The notes: generated by a model not told the origin, from the sequence alone. A stretch of 30,798 bases of DNA from Actinomycetes bacterium (GCA_021802025.1 JAKABC010000003.1:1-30798), one strand, 5' to 3'. Positions 22,112-30,343 are shown, numbered from the stretch's first letter. Made by a program: numbers and translations.

Positions 22112-22545
22112 TCGAGCGCGGCGTCGAGGGTGATCTCGGTGCCGGTGAGCGCCTTCGAGACCGGGCAGCCCGCCTTGGCCGCCTCGGCGGCGGCGAGGAA
22201 TCCCGCCTGGTCGAGCCCCTCGACGCGACCGCGCACGCGCAACACCACCCCGCTGATGCGAAAGCCCCCGGCCGGGTCCGGCCCGAGCGAGACGTCGGCC
22301 TCGACGGTGAGTGCGATCGAGGTCGCCCCGGCCCGGCCCAAGCCGCCCGAGAGGGCCATCGCGTAGCACGAGGCGTGGGCCGCGGCGATCAGCTCCTCGG
22401 GGCTGGTGAAGCCCTCGGTCGTGTCGACGCTGCGGCGCGGGAAGGAGACGTCGTAGGTGCCAAGGCCGCTGGAGACGAGCTCGGTGCGACCGGAGCCGTC
22501 CTGCAGTCCCCCGGTCCAGATCGTGCGGGCGCTACGGGTGGGCAT
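22108..22545 (-). CDS. OsmC/Ohr-family peroxiredoxin
   Basis: A 145-aa OsmC-type thiol peroxidase. Both redox cysteines are present: C60 in AAAHASCYAMAL and C127 in AAKAGCPVSKAL. The N-terminal RTIWTGGLQDGSG and GFTSPEELIAAA are typical of OsmC (SACOL1771-like) rather than Ohr proteins. It reduces organic hydroperoxides in the cytoplasm. The ATG at 22545 follows AGGGAGG. The neighbouring efflux operon converges on it. Confidence 0.88.
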   Translation of the reverse strand: MPTRSARTIWTGGLQDGSGRTELVSSGLGTYDVSFPRRSVDTTEGFTSPEELIAAAHASCYAMALSGGLGRAGATSIALTVEADVSLGPDPAGGFRISGVVLRVRGRVEGLDQAGFLAAAEAAKAGCPVSKALTGTEITLDAALD

Positions 22546-22637
22546 GGTTCCTCCCTGGTCGTTTCGGGCATCCTAGGGCCCGCCCGGCGATCCCCGCCGC
22601 GGCACTCCGTGAGCGCCCGCGACGACCCGCGCGGAGG

Positions 22638-23243
22638 TCAGTGGGCCGCGCCGTTCTCGCGCACGCTCATCGGTAGCCGGTTGAGGGCCGAGAGGGTCGC
22701 GCGCGAGGCGGCCAGCACGTCGTTGTCGGACTGGGCGATGCCGAAGCGGTCGGACCCGCCCTGGGTCGAGCGCAGCACGACCACGACGGGCCAGTTGCGC
22801 ACCGCGATCATGTGCGAGACCGAGAGCAGGGTGAAGGGGATCTCGAAGCCCAGCTGGCGCAACGCGCCGAGCGTGGCCTCCACCCCACCGATGAGCGGGC
22901 CGCTCGGGGCCTTGCCGGTGGCCAGGCGCCCGGCGTAGTTGAGCACGACCTCGCAGACCCCCTGGGTGTCGCACTCGGCGCGCACGAGGGCCGCCCGGGC
23001 CCCGCCGCGTCCGCCCAGGGTCGCCTCGGTGAGCCGGTTGACGTCGTCGACGACCACGTTGGCCGCGGGGTAGTACAGGGCGGAGATCTGCTGGGCCACC
23101 GTCGTGATCTCCTCGCGGTTGGGGGCGTTGGTGACGAGGGTCACCGTGGCGACCCCACCCTCCCCGTCGCGCTCGAAACCCACGTTGAGAACGCCCGGCA
23201 GCGAGCGCAGCTCGAGCTCGAAGTCCTCCTCGATCCGCAGCAT
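22638..23243 (-). CDS. Conserved hypothetical protein, 201 aa
   Basis: I do not know its function. Two halves are visible: residues 1-70 look like an ACT/HMA-sized alpha/beta module (LRSLPGVLNVGFERDGEG, VTLVTNAPNREEITTVAQQI); residues 85-195 carry a pattern recurrent in actinobacterial unknown proteins and in allosteric domains of isopropylmalate synthases: GVEATLGALRQLG, VVVVLRSTQGGSDRFGIA, then DNDVLAASRATLSALNRLP. A regulatory ligand-binding domain is plausible. Its ATG overlaps the diguanylate cyclase stop by one base (TGATG), so it belongs to that operon and could be a c-di-GMP-linked effector. Confidence 0.7.
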   Translation of the reverse strand: MLRIEEDFELELRSLPGVLNVGFERDGEGGVATVTLVTNAPNREEITTVAQQISALYYPAANVVVDDVNRLTEATLGGRGGARAALVRAECDTQGVCEVVLNYAGRLATGKAPSGPLIGGVEATLGALRQLGFEIPFTLLSVSHMIAVRNWPVVVVLRSTQGGSDRFGIAQSDNDVLAASRATLSALNRLPMSVRENGAAH

Positions 23244-24073
23244 CAGTCCCGCCCGCCCTTCCTCTGGTAGAGCCGCGCGTCGGCCAGTCGGAACAGCTCA
23301 CTCGGGTCGGTCGCCTCGCGGGGCGCCGAGGACGTGCCCACGGTGAAGTCGATCGGGACCCCGCCGGCCTTGAGCTGCTGGCGCAGCCGATCGGTGAAGC
23401 CGAGCGCCTCGTTGCCCTCGGCGTTGTTCAAGATGACCGCGAACTCGTCCCCCCCGACGCGCGCCGGGGTGTCGCCGGCGCGCATGGAGCGGCGCAGCGC
23501 GAAGCCGAACTGGCGCAAGAGGTAGTCCCCGAATTCGTGGCCGCTCTCGTCGTTGATCAGCTTGAAGCCGTCGAGGTCGATCAGCACGAGCGTGAAGGGC
23601 CAGCCGTAGCGGGCGGCCCGTCCGGCGGCGACCAGGAGCGCCTGGTCGAAGTTGCGCCGGTTGGCGATGTTGGTGAGCGGGTCCTGACCGGCGCGGAAGC
23701 GGGCCAGCTGCAGCGAGAGCGCCAGCTGGCAGGCGGCGCGCACCGCCTCGGCCTCGGACTCGGGCACCGCGTCGGGTGAGCAGTACAGCCCCGGGTCGGT
23801 CCCCAGCTGGGTCATCATGTCCACCGGCTCGACCCGCGCGCCCAGTCGGAAGGTCTGGGTGCCGAAGGCGTCGTCGGAGAGCACGACCACGGCGTCGTCG
23901 AGGTCGTGGCGCTCGGCGAGACGCTCGAGCAGGGTGTAGATGAAGCTGATGCCCAACTCGCCGACCGCGAGCTCGGCCAGCAGGGTCCTAAAGACCCAGG
24001 GCTCGTAGCCGTGCTGGTCGACCTCGCTGAGGTCGACTCCGGTGGCGTCCGCGGGGGGGTCGGTGTCAAGCAT
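23243..24073 (-). CDS. Diguanylate cyclase with unknown N-terminal sensor
   Basis: A 276-aa protein. Residues 1-115 form a small sensor-like domain not matched to a named family (YEPWVFRTLLAELAVGELG, VVVLSDDAFGTQTFRLG). Residues 130-275 are a GGDEF domain: DPLTNIANRRNFD, LVLIDLDGFKLINDESGHEFGD (metal and substrate sites; quoted as LVLIDLDGF and INDESGHEFGD), and ARVGGDEF with GGDEF at 207-211. An RxxD allosteric inhibition site (RAGD, 198-201) stands five residues before it, so product feedback is expected. It makes c-di-GMP from two GTP. ATG at 24073 overlaps the upstream GGDEF-EAL stop by 8 bp. Confidence 0.88.
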   Translation of the reverse strand: MLDTDPPADATGVDLSEVDQHGYEPWVFRTLLAELAVGELGISFIYTLLERLAERHDLDDAVVVLSDDAFGTQTFRLGARVEPVDMMTQLGTDPGLYCSPDAVPESEAEAVRAACQLALSLQLARFRAGQDPLTNIANRRNFDQALLVAAGRAARYGWPFTLVLIDLDGFKLINDESGHEFGDYLLRQFGFALRRSMRAGDTPARVGGDEFAVILNNAEGNEALGFTDRLRQQLKAGGVPIDFTVGTSSAPREATDPSELFRLADARLYQRKGGRD

Positions 24074-26363
24074 CGGAGGCGTCGAGCGCGCCGACGTCAC
24101 CACTGCGCAGGAGGGACTCGAGGACCGAGCCGGCCTCGAGCAGCGTCTCGAGATCGCTCGCCGCCATCGGCATGGAGATGAGGTAGCCCTGGCCGCGGTG
24201 GCAGCCCAGCTCGCGGAGCTTGTCGACGATCGTGCTCGACTCGATGCCCTCGGCCACGACCTCGAGGTTGAGGGCCTTGGAGAGGTGGATGATCGACTCG
24301 ACGATCGCCCGGTCGAAGTTGTCGCGCACGATGCCGCGCACGAAGGTCATGTCGAGCTTCAAGATCTCGATCGGCAGGTTCTTGAGCTCGGTCATCGAGG
24401 CGAAGCCCGTCCCGAAGTCGTCGAGGGCGATCTTCACCCCCAGGGCCTGGAGCTCACGTAGGAGGGCCGCCGTCTCGGCGGGCTCGGTGACGACGGCGTG
24501 CTCGGTCACCTCGATGCACAGGGCGTGGCCGGGCACGTCGTTCTCGCGCAGGCATCGTTCGACGAAGCCCACGAGATCGCCCATCTTGAAGTCGGCCGGG
24601 GACATGTTGACCCGCACCGTGAAGTCGAGCTCGGGGTGGCGGTGGCGCCACACGCCCAACTGGCGACAGGCCTCGGCGAAGACCCAGCGACCCATCTTGG
24701 TGACGAGTCCGGTCTCTTCGGCCACCTTGATGAACTCCGAGGCGGCGAGGAGCCCCCTCGTCGGGTGCTCCCAGCGGACCAGGGACTCCACCGCCAGGAG
24801 CTTGCCGGTGTTGAGGTCGACCTCGGGCTGGAAGTGGAGGCGCAGCCCGTCGTCCTCGATCGCCTGGCGCAGCTGGATCTCGAGCTGGCTGCGGTCGTCG
24901 ACCTTCCTCGCCAGGCCGCCGTCGAAGACCACCACGTGGCCCCGACCCATCGACTTGGCCTCGAACATCGCCACGTCGGCCCGCGAGATCAACTCCAGGG
25001 CGGTCAGCGACTCGGCCGGCGGCAGGGCCACCCCGATCGAGGCCGTGTGGTTCATCACCTGGCCCATGATCTCGACCGGGCGGCCGATCACCTCGAGGAT
25101 CCGGTAGGCCGAGGCGACGGCGTCGAGCTCGCTGCGGCACTTGTCGAGCAGGAAGACGAACTCGTCGCCGCCCAGGCGGGCGACGAAGTCGTTCTGGCGC
25201 ACGCTCGTGCGCAGCCGGTCGGCGATCACCCGCAAGAGCTCGTCGCCGTTGGCGTGGCCCAGGTAGTCGTTCATGATCTTGAACCGGTCGAGATCGATGA
25301 TCATGACGGCCGTGGCCCGTCCCGCCGCGAAGCGCCGCTCGAGCTCGGCGACGAGGGCCGGCCGGTTGGGTAAGCCGGTCAGGTAGTCGTGGTTCGCGCT
25401 GTAGAGGGTGCGGGCCTCGGCGTCGAGGCGGGCCTGGAGCTGGGCCAGCATCGAGGCGACGGCCTGGAGGGCGTTGATCTCCTCGGGCACCCAGCGGTGC
25501 AGGCCGAAGTGCAAGAAGCCCAGGATCCCCCAGGTGGTCTCGCCGATGAGCAGCGGCACCGCGCCCCCGGCCACCTCCGAGACGCCCGAGCCCTTCTCCA
25601 CCCGCTCGAGGTACTCCTCGGGCGTCTCAGACTGCTCGGGCATGAAGGGCGTCTTCAGGTCCTTCATCGCGGCGAAGATCGGGTCGACGTCGAAGGGGAC
25701 CTCGCCGAGCGGGTCGGGGTCGGGCACGTTCTCGCGGTGCGGCCACTCCGCGACCAGGATCGACAGGCCGCGCTCGTGGTCGTTGCGCCGCAAGAAGGCG
25801 GCGTCGCTCTCTAGGTACTCGCCCAGGAGCTGGACCGTACTGTCGAGGGTGTGCTGCAGGTTGGCCGCGTTGCCGGCCATGAGGATCTCGGCCACCTGGC
25901 GCACGAGGGTGTCGAGGCTGCGCTGCTTGAGCAGGCTGCTCTCGCGACCGGCCAGCACCGCGACCCGGCTGAGCATGCGGGCGAAGGCGCGGCTGAGCGA
26001 GCTCTCGCGCCGGGACCAGCTGCGTCCGTGGCGCGCGATGACGAGTGCCCCCACGACCCGCTCGTCGACCACCACCGGGTCGACCAGGACACCCCACTCG
26101 ACCCTCGAGACGACGAGGGAGAACGAGCCCACCCCGCTCGGATCACCCTCGAGCTCGGTACGGACCCGCTCGACGATCTTGGTGAACGCGTCGCCCGCGG
26201 TCCGTCCCACGAGCGGCTCCATCGTGATCCCGGGCACGGTCGTGTCCTCGGGGGTCACGACGGCCACGATCTCGGTGCCCGAGATGACGCGCAGGAGCGT
26301 CTCGACCACAAGGCGCGTCTCGGCCGCGGTGGCCTCAGCGCTCGTCGAGATGTCGGTTGTCAT
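24066..26363 (-). CDS. GAF-GGDEF-EAL bifunctional c-di-GMP enzyme (Rv1354c/DcpA-like)
   Basis: A 765-aa protein. A degenerate GAF-like region (about 10-135) precedes a clearer GAF (155-320), then GGDEF (325-490) and EAL (500-740). Cyclase features are complete: RLGGDEF (GGDEF 398-402) and I-site RQND at 389-392. The EAL motif is ESL (526-528), an accepted variant, and the other phosphodiesterase residues are present: RVNMSPADF, CIEVTEH, ALDDFGTGFAS (DDFGTG 648-653), LKLDMTFV and VAEGIES. It can therefore plausibly make and degrade c-di-GMP. Domain order and its neighbour (ThiF-nitroreductase) match M. tuberculosis Rv1354c-Rv1355c. GAF ligand unknown. Confidence 0.9.
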   Translation of the reverse strand: MTTDISTSAEATAAETRLVVETLLRVISGTEIVAVVTPEDTTVPGITMEPLVGRTAGDAFTKIVERVRTELEGDPSGVGSFSLVVSRVEWGVLVDPVVVDERVVGALVIARHGRSWSRRESSLSRAFARMLSRVAVLAGRESSLLKQRSLDTLVRQVAEILMAGNAANLQHTLDSTVQLLGEYLESDAAFLRRNDHERGLSILVAEWPHRENVPDPDPLGEVPFDVDPIFAAMKDLKTPFMPEQSETPEEYLERVEKGSGVSEVAGGAVPLLIGETTWGILGFLHFGLHRWVPEEINALQAVASMLAQLQARLDAEARTLYSANHDYLTGLPNRPALVAELERRFAAGRATAVMIIDLDRFKIMNDYLGHANGDELLRVIADRLRTSVRQNDFVARLGGDEFVFLLDKCRSELDAVASAYRILEVIGRPVEIMGQVMNHTASIGVALPPAESLTALELISRADVAMFEAKSMGRGHVVVFDGGLARKVDDRSQLEIQLRQAIEDDGLRLHFQPEVDLNTGKLLAVESLVRWEHPTRGLLAASEFIKVAEETGLVTKMGRWVFAEACRQLGVWRHRHPELDFTVRVNMSPADFKMGDLVGFVERCLRENDVPGHALCIEVTEHAVVTEPAETAALLRELQALGVKIALDDFGTGFASMTELKNLPIEILKLDMTFVRGIVRDNFDRAIVESIIHLSKALNLEVVAEGIESSTIVDKLRELGCHRGQGYLISMPMAASDLETLLEAGSVLESLLRSGDVGALDASDA

Positions 26364-26470
26364 ATTCGTGCCCCACGATCGGTTCGGCCAGCGAATATCG
26401 GGTGAGTCTCAGCACACGACGTCCGCTCCCCAGAGTAACGGGGTCAAACCCGGGCCCACAAGAGGCGAAT

Positions 26471-26487
26471 GCGCCCTATTCGGGCGC
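26471..26487. terminator. Hairpin between the fusion gene and the GGDEF-EAL gene
   Basis: GCGCCC and GGGCGC pair around TATTC, 72-88 bp past the stop of the 975-aa gene and about 108 bp before the GGDEF-EAL start. There is no clear U-tract on the minus strand; it may attenuate read-through rather than end transcription. Confidence 0.4.
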
Positions 26488-26558
26488 CGCGGCCTTATTT
26501 GTGACCAGAACGGCGCGCCCGTTGTGAACGAGTTGTTTTTCGGGCCGTCCGGCGTCGG

Positions 26559-29486
26559 TCAGTTCTTGCGGGTCGCCGAGTAGGCGTCGAACGCCGGGGC
26601 GTCGAAGGCCCGGGTCGAGGGGCCCGAGGCCGGCGGCTCCGCGCGGCTCAGGACCTCACCGAGCGGGATCCGCACGCTGCGCACGCTCGGGCGCGGGGCG
26701 TGCGAGACCCGGACCACCATCGCGGGGGCCTCGGTCTCGTCGAGCTCCCAGAAGCGGCGGAACTGACGGTGCAGGTGGGCCATCTCCTCCACGTGACGCT
26801 CCCCCGCCAAGCCCAGCAGCTCCTCGTCGTCCTGGGCGAAGAGGAAGACCGGCGAGACGGGTTGGACGGCCAAACCAGCCACGTCGGTCTCGAGCCAGAA
26901 GCGCTCGAGGGCCCCGCCACCGCGCACGAACCACGCCGGGTCCGGACGGGGCACCGTGATGACGGCCACCGCCGAGCTCGAGGCGATGATCGCCTGGGTG
27001 CGCAGGCCCAGGTTGCGCCCCCCACGCCAGCGGGCCACGTGATCGAGCACCTCGGGGCGGCTCAGCACCTCGAGCAGGGCGGTCGACATCGCGTCCATCT
27101 CGAGGGTCCGCACGTCGAGACCCTCCTCGAGCGAGTCGAGGCCGGGCCAGCGCAGCTCTTTGACCATCTCGCCGTGCAGGTCGGGCAGCAAGAAGCGCAA
27201 TCGGTCGGACTCGGCGAGGATCCGGCCGATCTCGCTGAGCGCATCGCGCTCGATCACGATCCGCAGCCGGGCCCCCTCACGCTCGACCCCCCTCGCCAGG
27301 GCGGCCAGCGTCTCGGGCTCGATTCCCTGGGGTGACCCCGGGCGACGGTTGGCCGTGCGGGTGGCCACCGCCCCGAGCAGCGGCGCGAGCTGGTGGTCAC
27401 GCTCGCGGCCCAGCGCCAGGGTGGCCACGTGGTGGGACCTCGCGCCCGCCGGGAAGAGGCGCACGGTGCCGAGGCGGCCGACCGAGGCGGCGGCGATTCG
27501 CGCGTTCATGAGCGCCGCGCCCAGTGAGAGGTAGCCCGCCCGGTGCGCGACGTCCATGCGGGTCGTGCGCTCGGGGGTGAGGTAGAAGCGAACCTCGTCC
27601 TCGTCGGCCTCGAAGCGCCACGGCTGGATGTTGCCGCCCGAGGGGGCGCGCCGCGCGGCGTCGACGATGAGCGTGATCGGGTCGTCGCTCTCGAGTGGGG
27701 GCTCCTCGGGCGCGGGCGCGTCGAGGTCGGGTGTCTCGCCCAGCTCGACCGGCGCGAGGTCGTCGAGGAGCTCCTCGACGTCGACCCGCACCCGGCCCGA
27801 GGGCAGCTCGCCCTTGAGCCCGAGGCGGCGCACCGCCGCCGCGACCGACACCGCGCCCAGGGTGACCTCGCTCGCGAGCTGGGGCCAGCCGGTCACCGTC
27901 TGGCCGAGCTCGACGAACGAGGCCGCGCTGCGGCTCGAGACCTCGCGGGCGCCCAGCATGCGCAGCACGATGGCCGACTTCTCCGGCAGCGGGAGGTCGG
28001 CGAGGGTCGCGTAGTCCATGTCGCCGATCAGTCCGTGGAAGAGCGGGCGATCCGGCTCGAGGTCGAAGCGCTCCACGTCGAGCACCCCGCGGTCGCTCGT
28101 CTCCATCACGACCGGGATGCCCCGCTCACGGGCCAGCTCGCGCACCAGGAACTTGACGTCGAGCGAGTCGCACTCCTCGACGACGAGGTCGAGGTCCTCG
28201 AGGAACGCCGCCAGGTTCTCGCGCGTGATCCCCTCGGTCTCGACGCGCACGGTGAGGTAGGGGTCGACCTCGGCGATGCGCCGCGCCGCGACCACGGCCT
28301 TGTTGACCCCGAGGTCGATGACGCTCGCCGGGATCCGATTGAGGTTGGACAGTTCGAGGGTGTCGAAGTCGGCCAGGCGCAGCTCGCCCACCACGCCCTC
28401 GAGGGCCAGGCCGTAGGCGATCGCGTGACCGGCGCTGACCCCGATCACCCCGACGCGCAGGCGGCGGAGCCGGCCCTGCTCCTCGGCCGTGATCTTGTTG
28501 TGGTTGCGGTCCAGGCGCAGCGTGTTAAAGGCCCGCGGCGCGAGGAGGCGCACGACGGCCCGGCGCCACGGGTAGTAGACCCAGCGGCCCCCCTCGTCGA
28601 GGATCGAGTCCGGCGGCGTCGGCGCGAGGCCGGCCAGTTGCTCGCGCTGCTCGCTGAAGCGGTCGATGATCTGCAGCGACGGGTCGGCGCGCAAGATGCG
28701 CAGGACCTCGCGCTCGGACCGGCTCACCCCGTCCATCACGAGGGGCCGCCACGAGTGGGTCCGGGTGTGGGCCGGGTCGATCGGCGAGAGGGTGCCCGTG
28801 CCGACGCCCCGGGCGAGCTCCTCGGCCTCGCGGCGCAGCGCCAGCTGGTGCTCGGGCGACGAGAGCTCGGGGGTACGGGCCCGGCGCCAGCACACGGCGA
28901 TCGTGCGGTAGCGCTCGTCGGGGTAGGGCACGGCCTCGGTGCCGATCTGGCGGGTCCCCGTGGGCACGCCAAACCCCAAGAGCTGGTCGCGGATGGCCGC
29001 GACGGCGAACTCGGCCCCGAGCCAGGTCATCGCGTGGGTGACCGAGCGCGAGATCGCCTGGACGAGGCGGGTGCCCACGACCAGCTCGCCCTTGGACCAG
29101 GCGCCCTTGACCTCGATCGCGCCCAGGCGCACCTCGGCGTCGATGAGCGCGCCGATCTCGTCGATCTCGCTCGACCCGCCCATCTCGTCCATGATCGCGG
29201 CCTGGTGGCGGCTCTCGAGGGGCCCGTGGAACCTCACCCCGGCCACGGCCTCGCCCTCGGCGTTGAAGCCGAGGAAGAAGAGGGGGACGCCCACGCCGTC
29301 GTCGAGGTCGCGGCGGCTGAGCGACTGCTCGACGCCGTAGCCCCTGTAGGCGCCCTCGGCCTCGTTGAGGTACACCCGCCACAGGTCGGGGCGCTCGAAG
29401 GGGTGGTGGCCCTCGAAGCGGATCCCGGAGGCCTGGTCCACGAAGCTGGCGCCGTACTGGTAACGCCGGCCGAGCGCGCTCGCCAC
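26559..29486 (-). CDS. Acyltransferase-like / ThiF (E1-like) / nitroreductase fusion (Rv1355c family)
   Basis: A 975-aa three-part protein. Residues 1-205 resemble the FeeM/autoinducer-synthase branch of the GNAT fold: a first strand with NEAEGAYRGYG, GVRFHGPLE, an EIGALI motif and VAAIRDQLLGFGV; this is my weakest domain call. Residues about 325-560 are a ThiF/MoeB-like adenylating domain with GVIGVSAGHA (nucleotide loop 346-355) and SNLNRIP (N383, R384); the CxxC zinc motifs and an obvious catalytic Cys are missing. An acidic linker follows, then a nitroreductase domain (605-955) with APSGGNIQPWRF (FMN phosphate site) and TTRMDVAHRAGYLSLGAAL, like Acg/Rv2032. M. tuberculosis Rv1355c (called MoeY) has the last two domains. 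GTG at 29486 has AAGGAG 6 nt upstream. Confidence 0.85.
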   Translation of the reverse strand: MASALGRRYQYGASFVDQASGIRFEGHHPFERPDLWRVYLNEAEGAYRGYGVEQSLSRRDLDDGVGVPLFFLGFNAEGEAVAGVRFHGPLESRHQAAIMDEMGGSSEIDEIGALIDAEVRLGAIEVKGAWSKGELVVGTRLVQAISRSVTHAMTWLGAEFAVAAIRDQLLGFGVPTGTRQIGTEAVPYPDERYRTIAVCWRRARTPELSSPEHQLALRREAEELARGVGTGTLSPIDPAHTRTHSWRPLVMDGVSRSEREVLRILRADPSLQIIDRFSEQREQLAGLAPTPPDSILDEGGRWVYYPWRRAVVRLLAPRAFNTLRLDRNHNKITAEEQGRLRRLRVGVIGVSAGHAIAYGLALEGVVGELRLADFDTLELSNLNRIPASVIDLGVNKAVVAARRIAEVDPYLTVRVETEGITRENLAAFLEDLDLVVEECDSLDVKFLVRELARERGIPVVMETSDRGVLDVERFDLEPDRPLFHGLIGDMDYATLADLPLPEKSAIVLRMLGAREVSSRSAASFVELGQTVTGWPQLASEVTLGAVSVAAAVRRLGLKGELPSGRVRVDVEELLDDLAPVELGETPDLDAPAPEEPPLESDDPITLIVDAARRAPSGGNIQPWRFEADEDEVRFYLTPERTTRMDVAHRAGYLSLGAALMNARIAAASVGRLGTVRLFPAGARSHHVATLALGRERDHQLAPLLGAVATRTANRRPGSPQGIEPETLAALARGVEREGARLRIVIERDALSEIGRILAESDRLRFLLPDLHGEMVKELRWPGLDSLEEGLDVRTLEMDAMSTALLEVLSRPEVLDHVARWRGGRNLGLRTQAIIASSSAVAVITVPRPDPAWFVRGGGALERFWLETDVAGLAVQPVSPVFLFAQDDEELLGLAGERHVEEMAHLHRQFRRFWELDETEAPAMVVRVSHAPRPSVRSVRIPLGEVLSRAEPPASGPSTRAFDAPAFDAYSATRKN

Positions 29487-29668
29487 GAGACTCCTTCCCG
29501 GCCGCGCGGGGGCGTGGGGAATCGCGCGGTCGACGCCCTCGACAGTAGTGAAGCGACCGTGCGATTCTGGGTATTTCGCCCTCACCGCGCGCCTCGATCG
29601 GCCCGTCGCACCACGGGACGAGAGCCGCCACACGAAGTTCGTAACGACCCTCCGACCATGACCGTGGC

Positions 29669-29674
29669 TACGCT
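29669..29674 (+). promoter_or_regulatory. Leaderless promoter -10 for the third VOC gene
   Basis: TACGCT, 6 nt, then the ATG at 29681. Confidence 0.45.
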
Positions 29675-29680
29675 TCGCCC

Positions 29681-30067
29681 ATGCCCGCCCGCTACCGACT
29701 CGTGGCCATCGACTGCCCCGACCCGGTCGCCCTCGCCCGTTTCTACGGTGCGCTCACCGGGCTCGCGCTCGCGCCCCTCGAGGGGCCGGCCGACGCGGTC
29801 GCCTGGGTCGAGCTCGACAACCACGGCGCACCCACGATCGCCTTCCAGCGGGTCCCGGGTCTGCCGACGCCCACGTGGCCCGAGGGTCCCCAGCCCCAGC
29901 GACTCCACCTCGACCTCGTGGTGGACGACCTCGACGCGAGCGAGGCCGACGCACTCGCCCTCGGCGCGACGCTGGCCGAGCACCAGCCGGGCACGACCTT
30001 TCGGGTCTTCTACGACCCCATCGGCCACCCGTTCTGCCTCGTGCTCGCCGACGGCTCGGGCGACTGA
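29681..30067 (+). CDS. VOC-family glyoxalase-like protein, 128 aa
   Basis: Contains VAIDCPDPVALARFYGALTG, an AWVELDNHGAPTIAFQ strand pair, LHLDLVVDDLDASEADALA and VFYDPIGHPFCLVLA, the Glyoxalase_6 pattern. It is the closest relative in the window of the VOC protein at 8170-8538, indicating a duplication within the genome. Substrate unknown. It is divergent from the fusion gene. Confidence 0.87.
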   Translation: MPARYRLVAIDCPDPVALARFYGALTGLALAPLEGPADAVAWVELDNHGAPTIAFQRVPGLPTPTWPEGPQPQRLHLDLVVDDLDASEADALALGATLAEHQPGTTFRVFYDPIGHPFCLVLADGSGD

Positions 30068-30094
30068 GCCCGAGGAGACGGTCGGCCCAGGCGA

Positions 30095-30100
30095 TAGACT
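30095..30100 (+). promoter_or_regulatory. Putative -10 of the tRNA-Asp/tRNA-Phe unit
   Basis: TAGACT 36 nt before tRNA-Asp; no clear -35 is seen. Confidence 0.35.
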
Positions 30101-30136
30101 GGCCCCTCGCGCCACGGGCTCGCCCCGGACGCGCGT

Positions 30137-30211
30137 GGACCTGTGGTGCAGCTCGGAGTGCACGCCGCCCTGTCAAGGCGGAGGTCGCGGGTTCAAATCC
30201 CGTCAGGTCCG
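30137..30211 (+). tRNA. tRNA-Asp (GTC)
   Basis: Acceptor GGACCTG pairs with CAGGTCC; D-stem GTGC/GCAC; anticodon stem CCGCC/GGCGG with loop CTGTCAA (anticodon GTC, 30172-30174); T-arm GCGGG-TTCAAAT-CCCGT. The discriminator is G, an aspartate identity element. CCA is not encoded. Confidence 0.93.
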
Positions 30212-30232
30212 CTCGGCACCCTCGGGTGACGA

Positions 30233-30305
30233 GGTCGAGTAGCTCAGTTGGTAGAGCGCACGCCTGAAAAGCGTGAGGTCACCGGATCGACGCCGGTCTC
30301 GACCA
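30233..30305 (+). tRNA. tRNA-Phe (GAA)
   Basis: Acceptor GGTCGAG/CTCGACC; D-stem GCTC/GAGC; anticodon stem CACGC/GCGTG with loop CTGAAAA (anticodon GAA, 30266-30268); T-stem ACCGG/CCGGT with loop ATCGACG, so position 54 is A instead of T. Discriminator A; CCA not encoded. It lies 21 bp after tRNA-Asp. Confidence 0.92.
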
Positions 30306-30326
30306 CCGAGAGCCCGTCGGGTGGGC

Positions 30327-30343
30327 CGCCGTCGGAGACGGCG
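30327..30343 (+). terminator. Hairpin downstream of tRNA-Phe
   Basis: CGCCGTC and GACGGCG form a 7-bp stem with a GGA loop 22 bp past the tRNA. No U-tract follows; probable but unproven terminator. Confidence 0.4.

Noticed and set aside
26364..26558. Possible c-di-GMP riboswitch in the leader of the GGDEF-EAL gene
   Set aside because: The leader has one short hairpin but none of the paired-helix and tetraloop/receptor layout of known c-di-GMP riboswitches that I could trace.
29615..29628. GGGACGAGAGCCGC between the fusion gene and the VOC gene as a DosR-like box
   Set aside because: Right half mismatched and not at the required distance from either promoter.
27543..30242. 899-residue plus-strand open frame
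   Set aside because: Antisense to the ThiF-nitroreductase fusion and then runs through a VOC gene in another frame and into tRNA-Asp.
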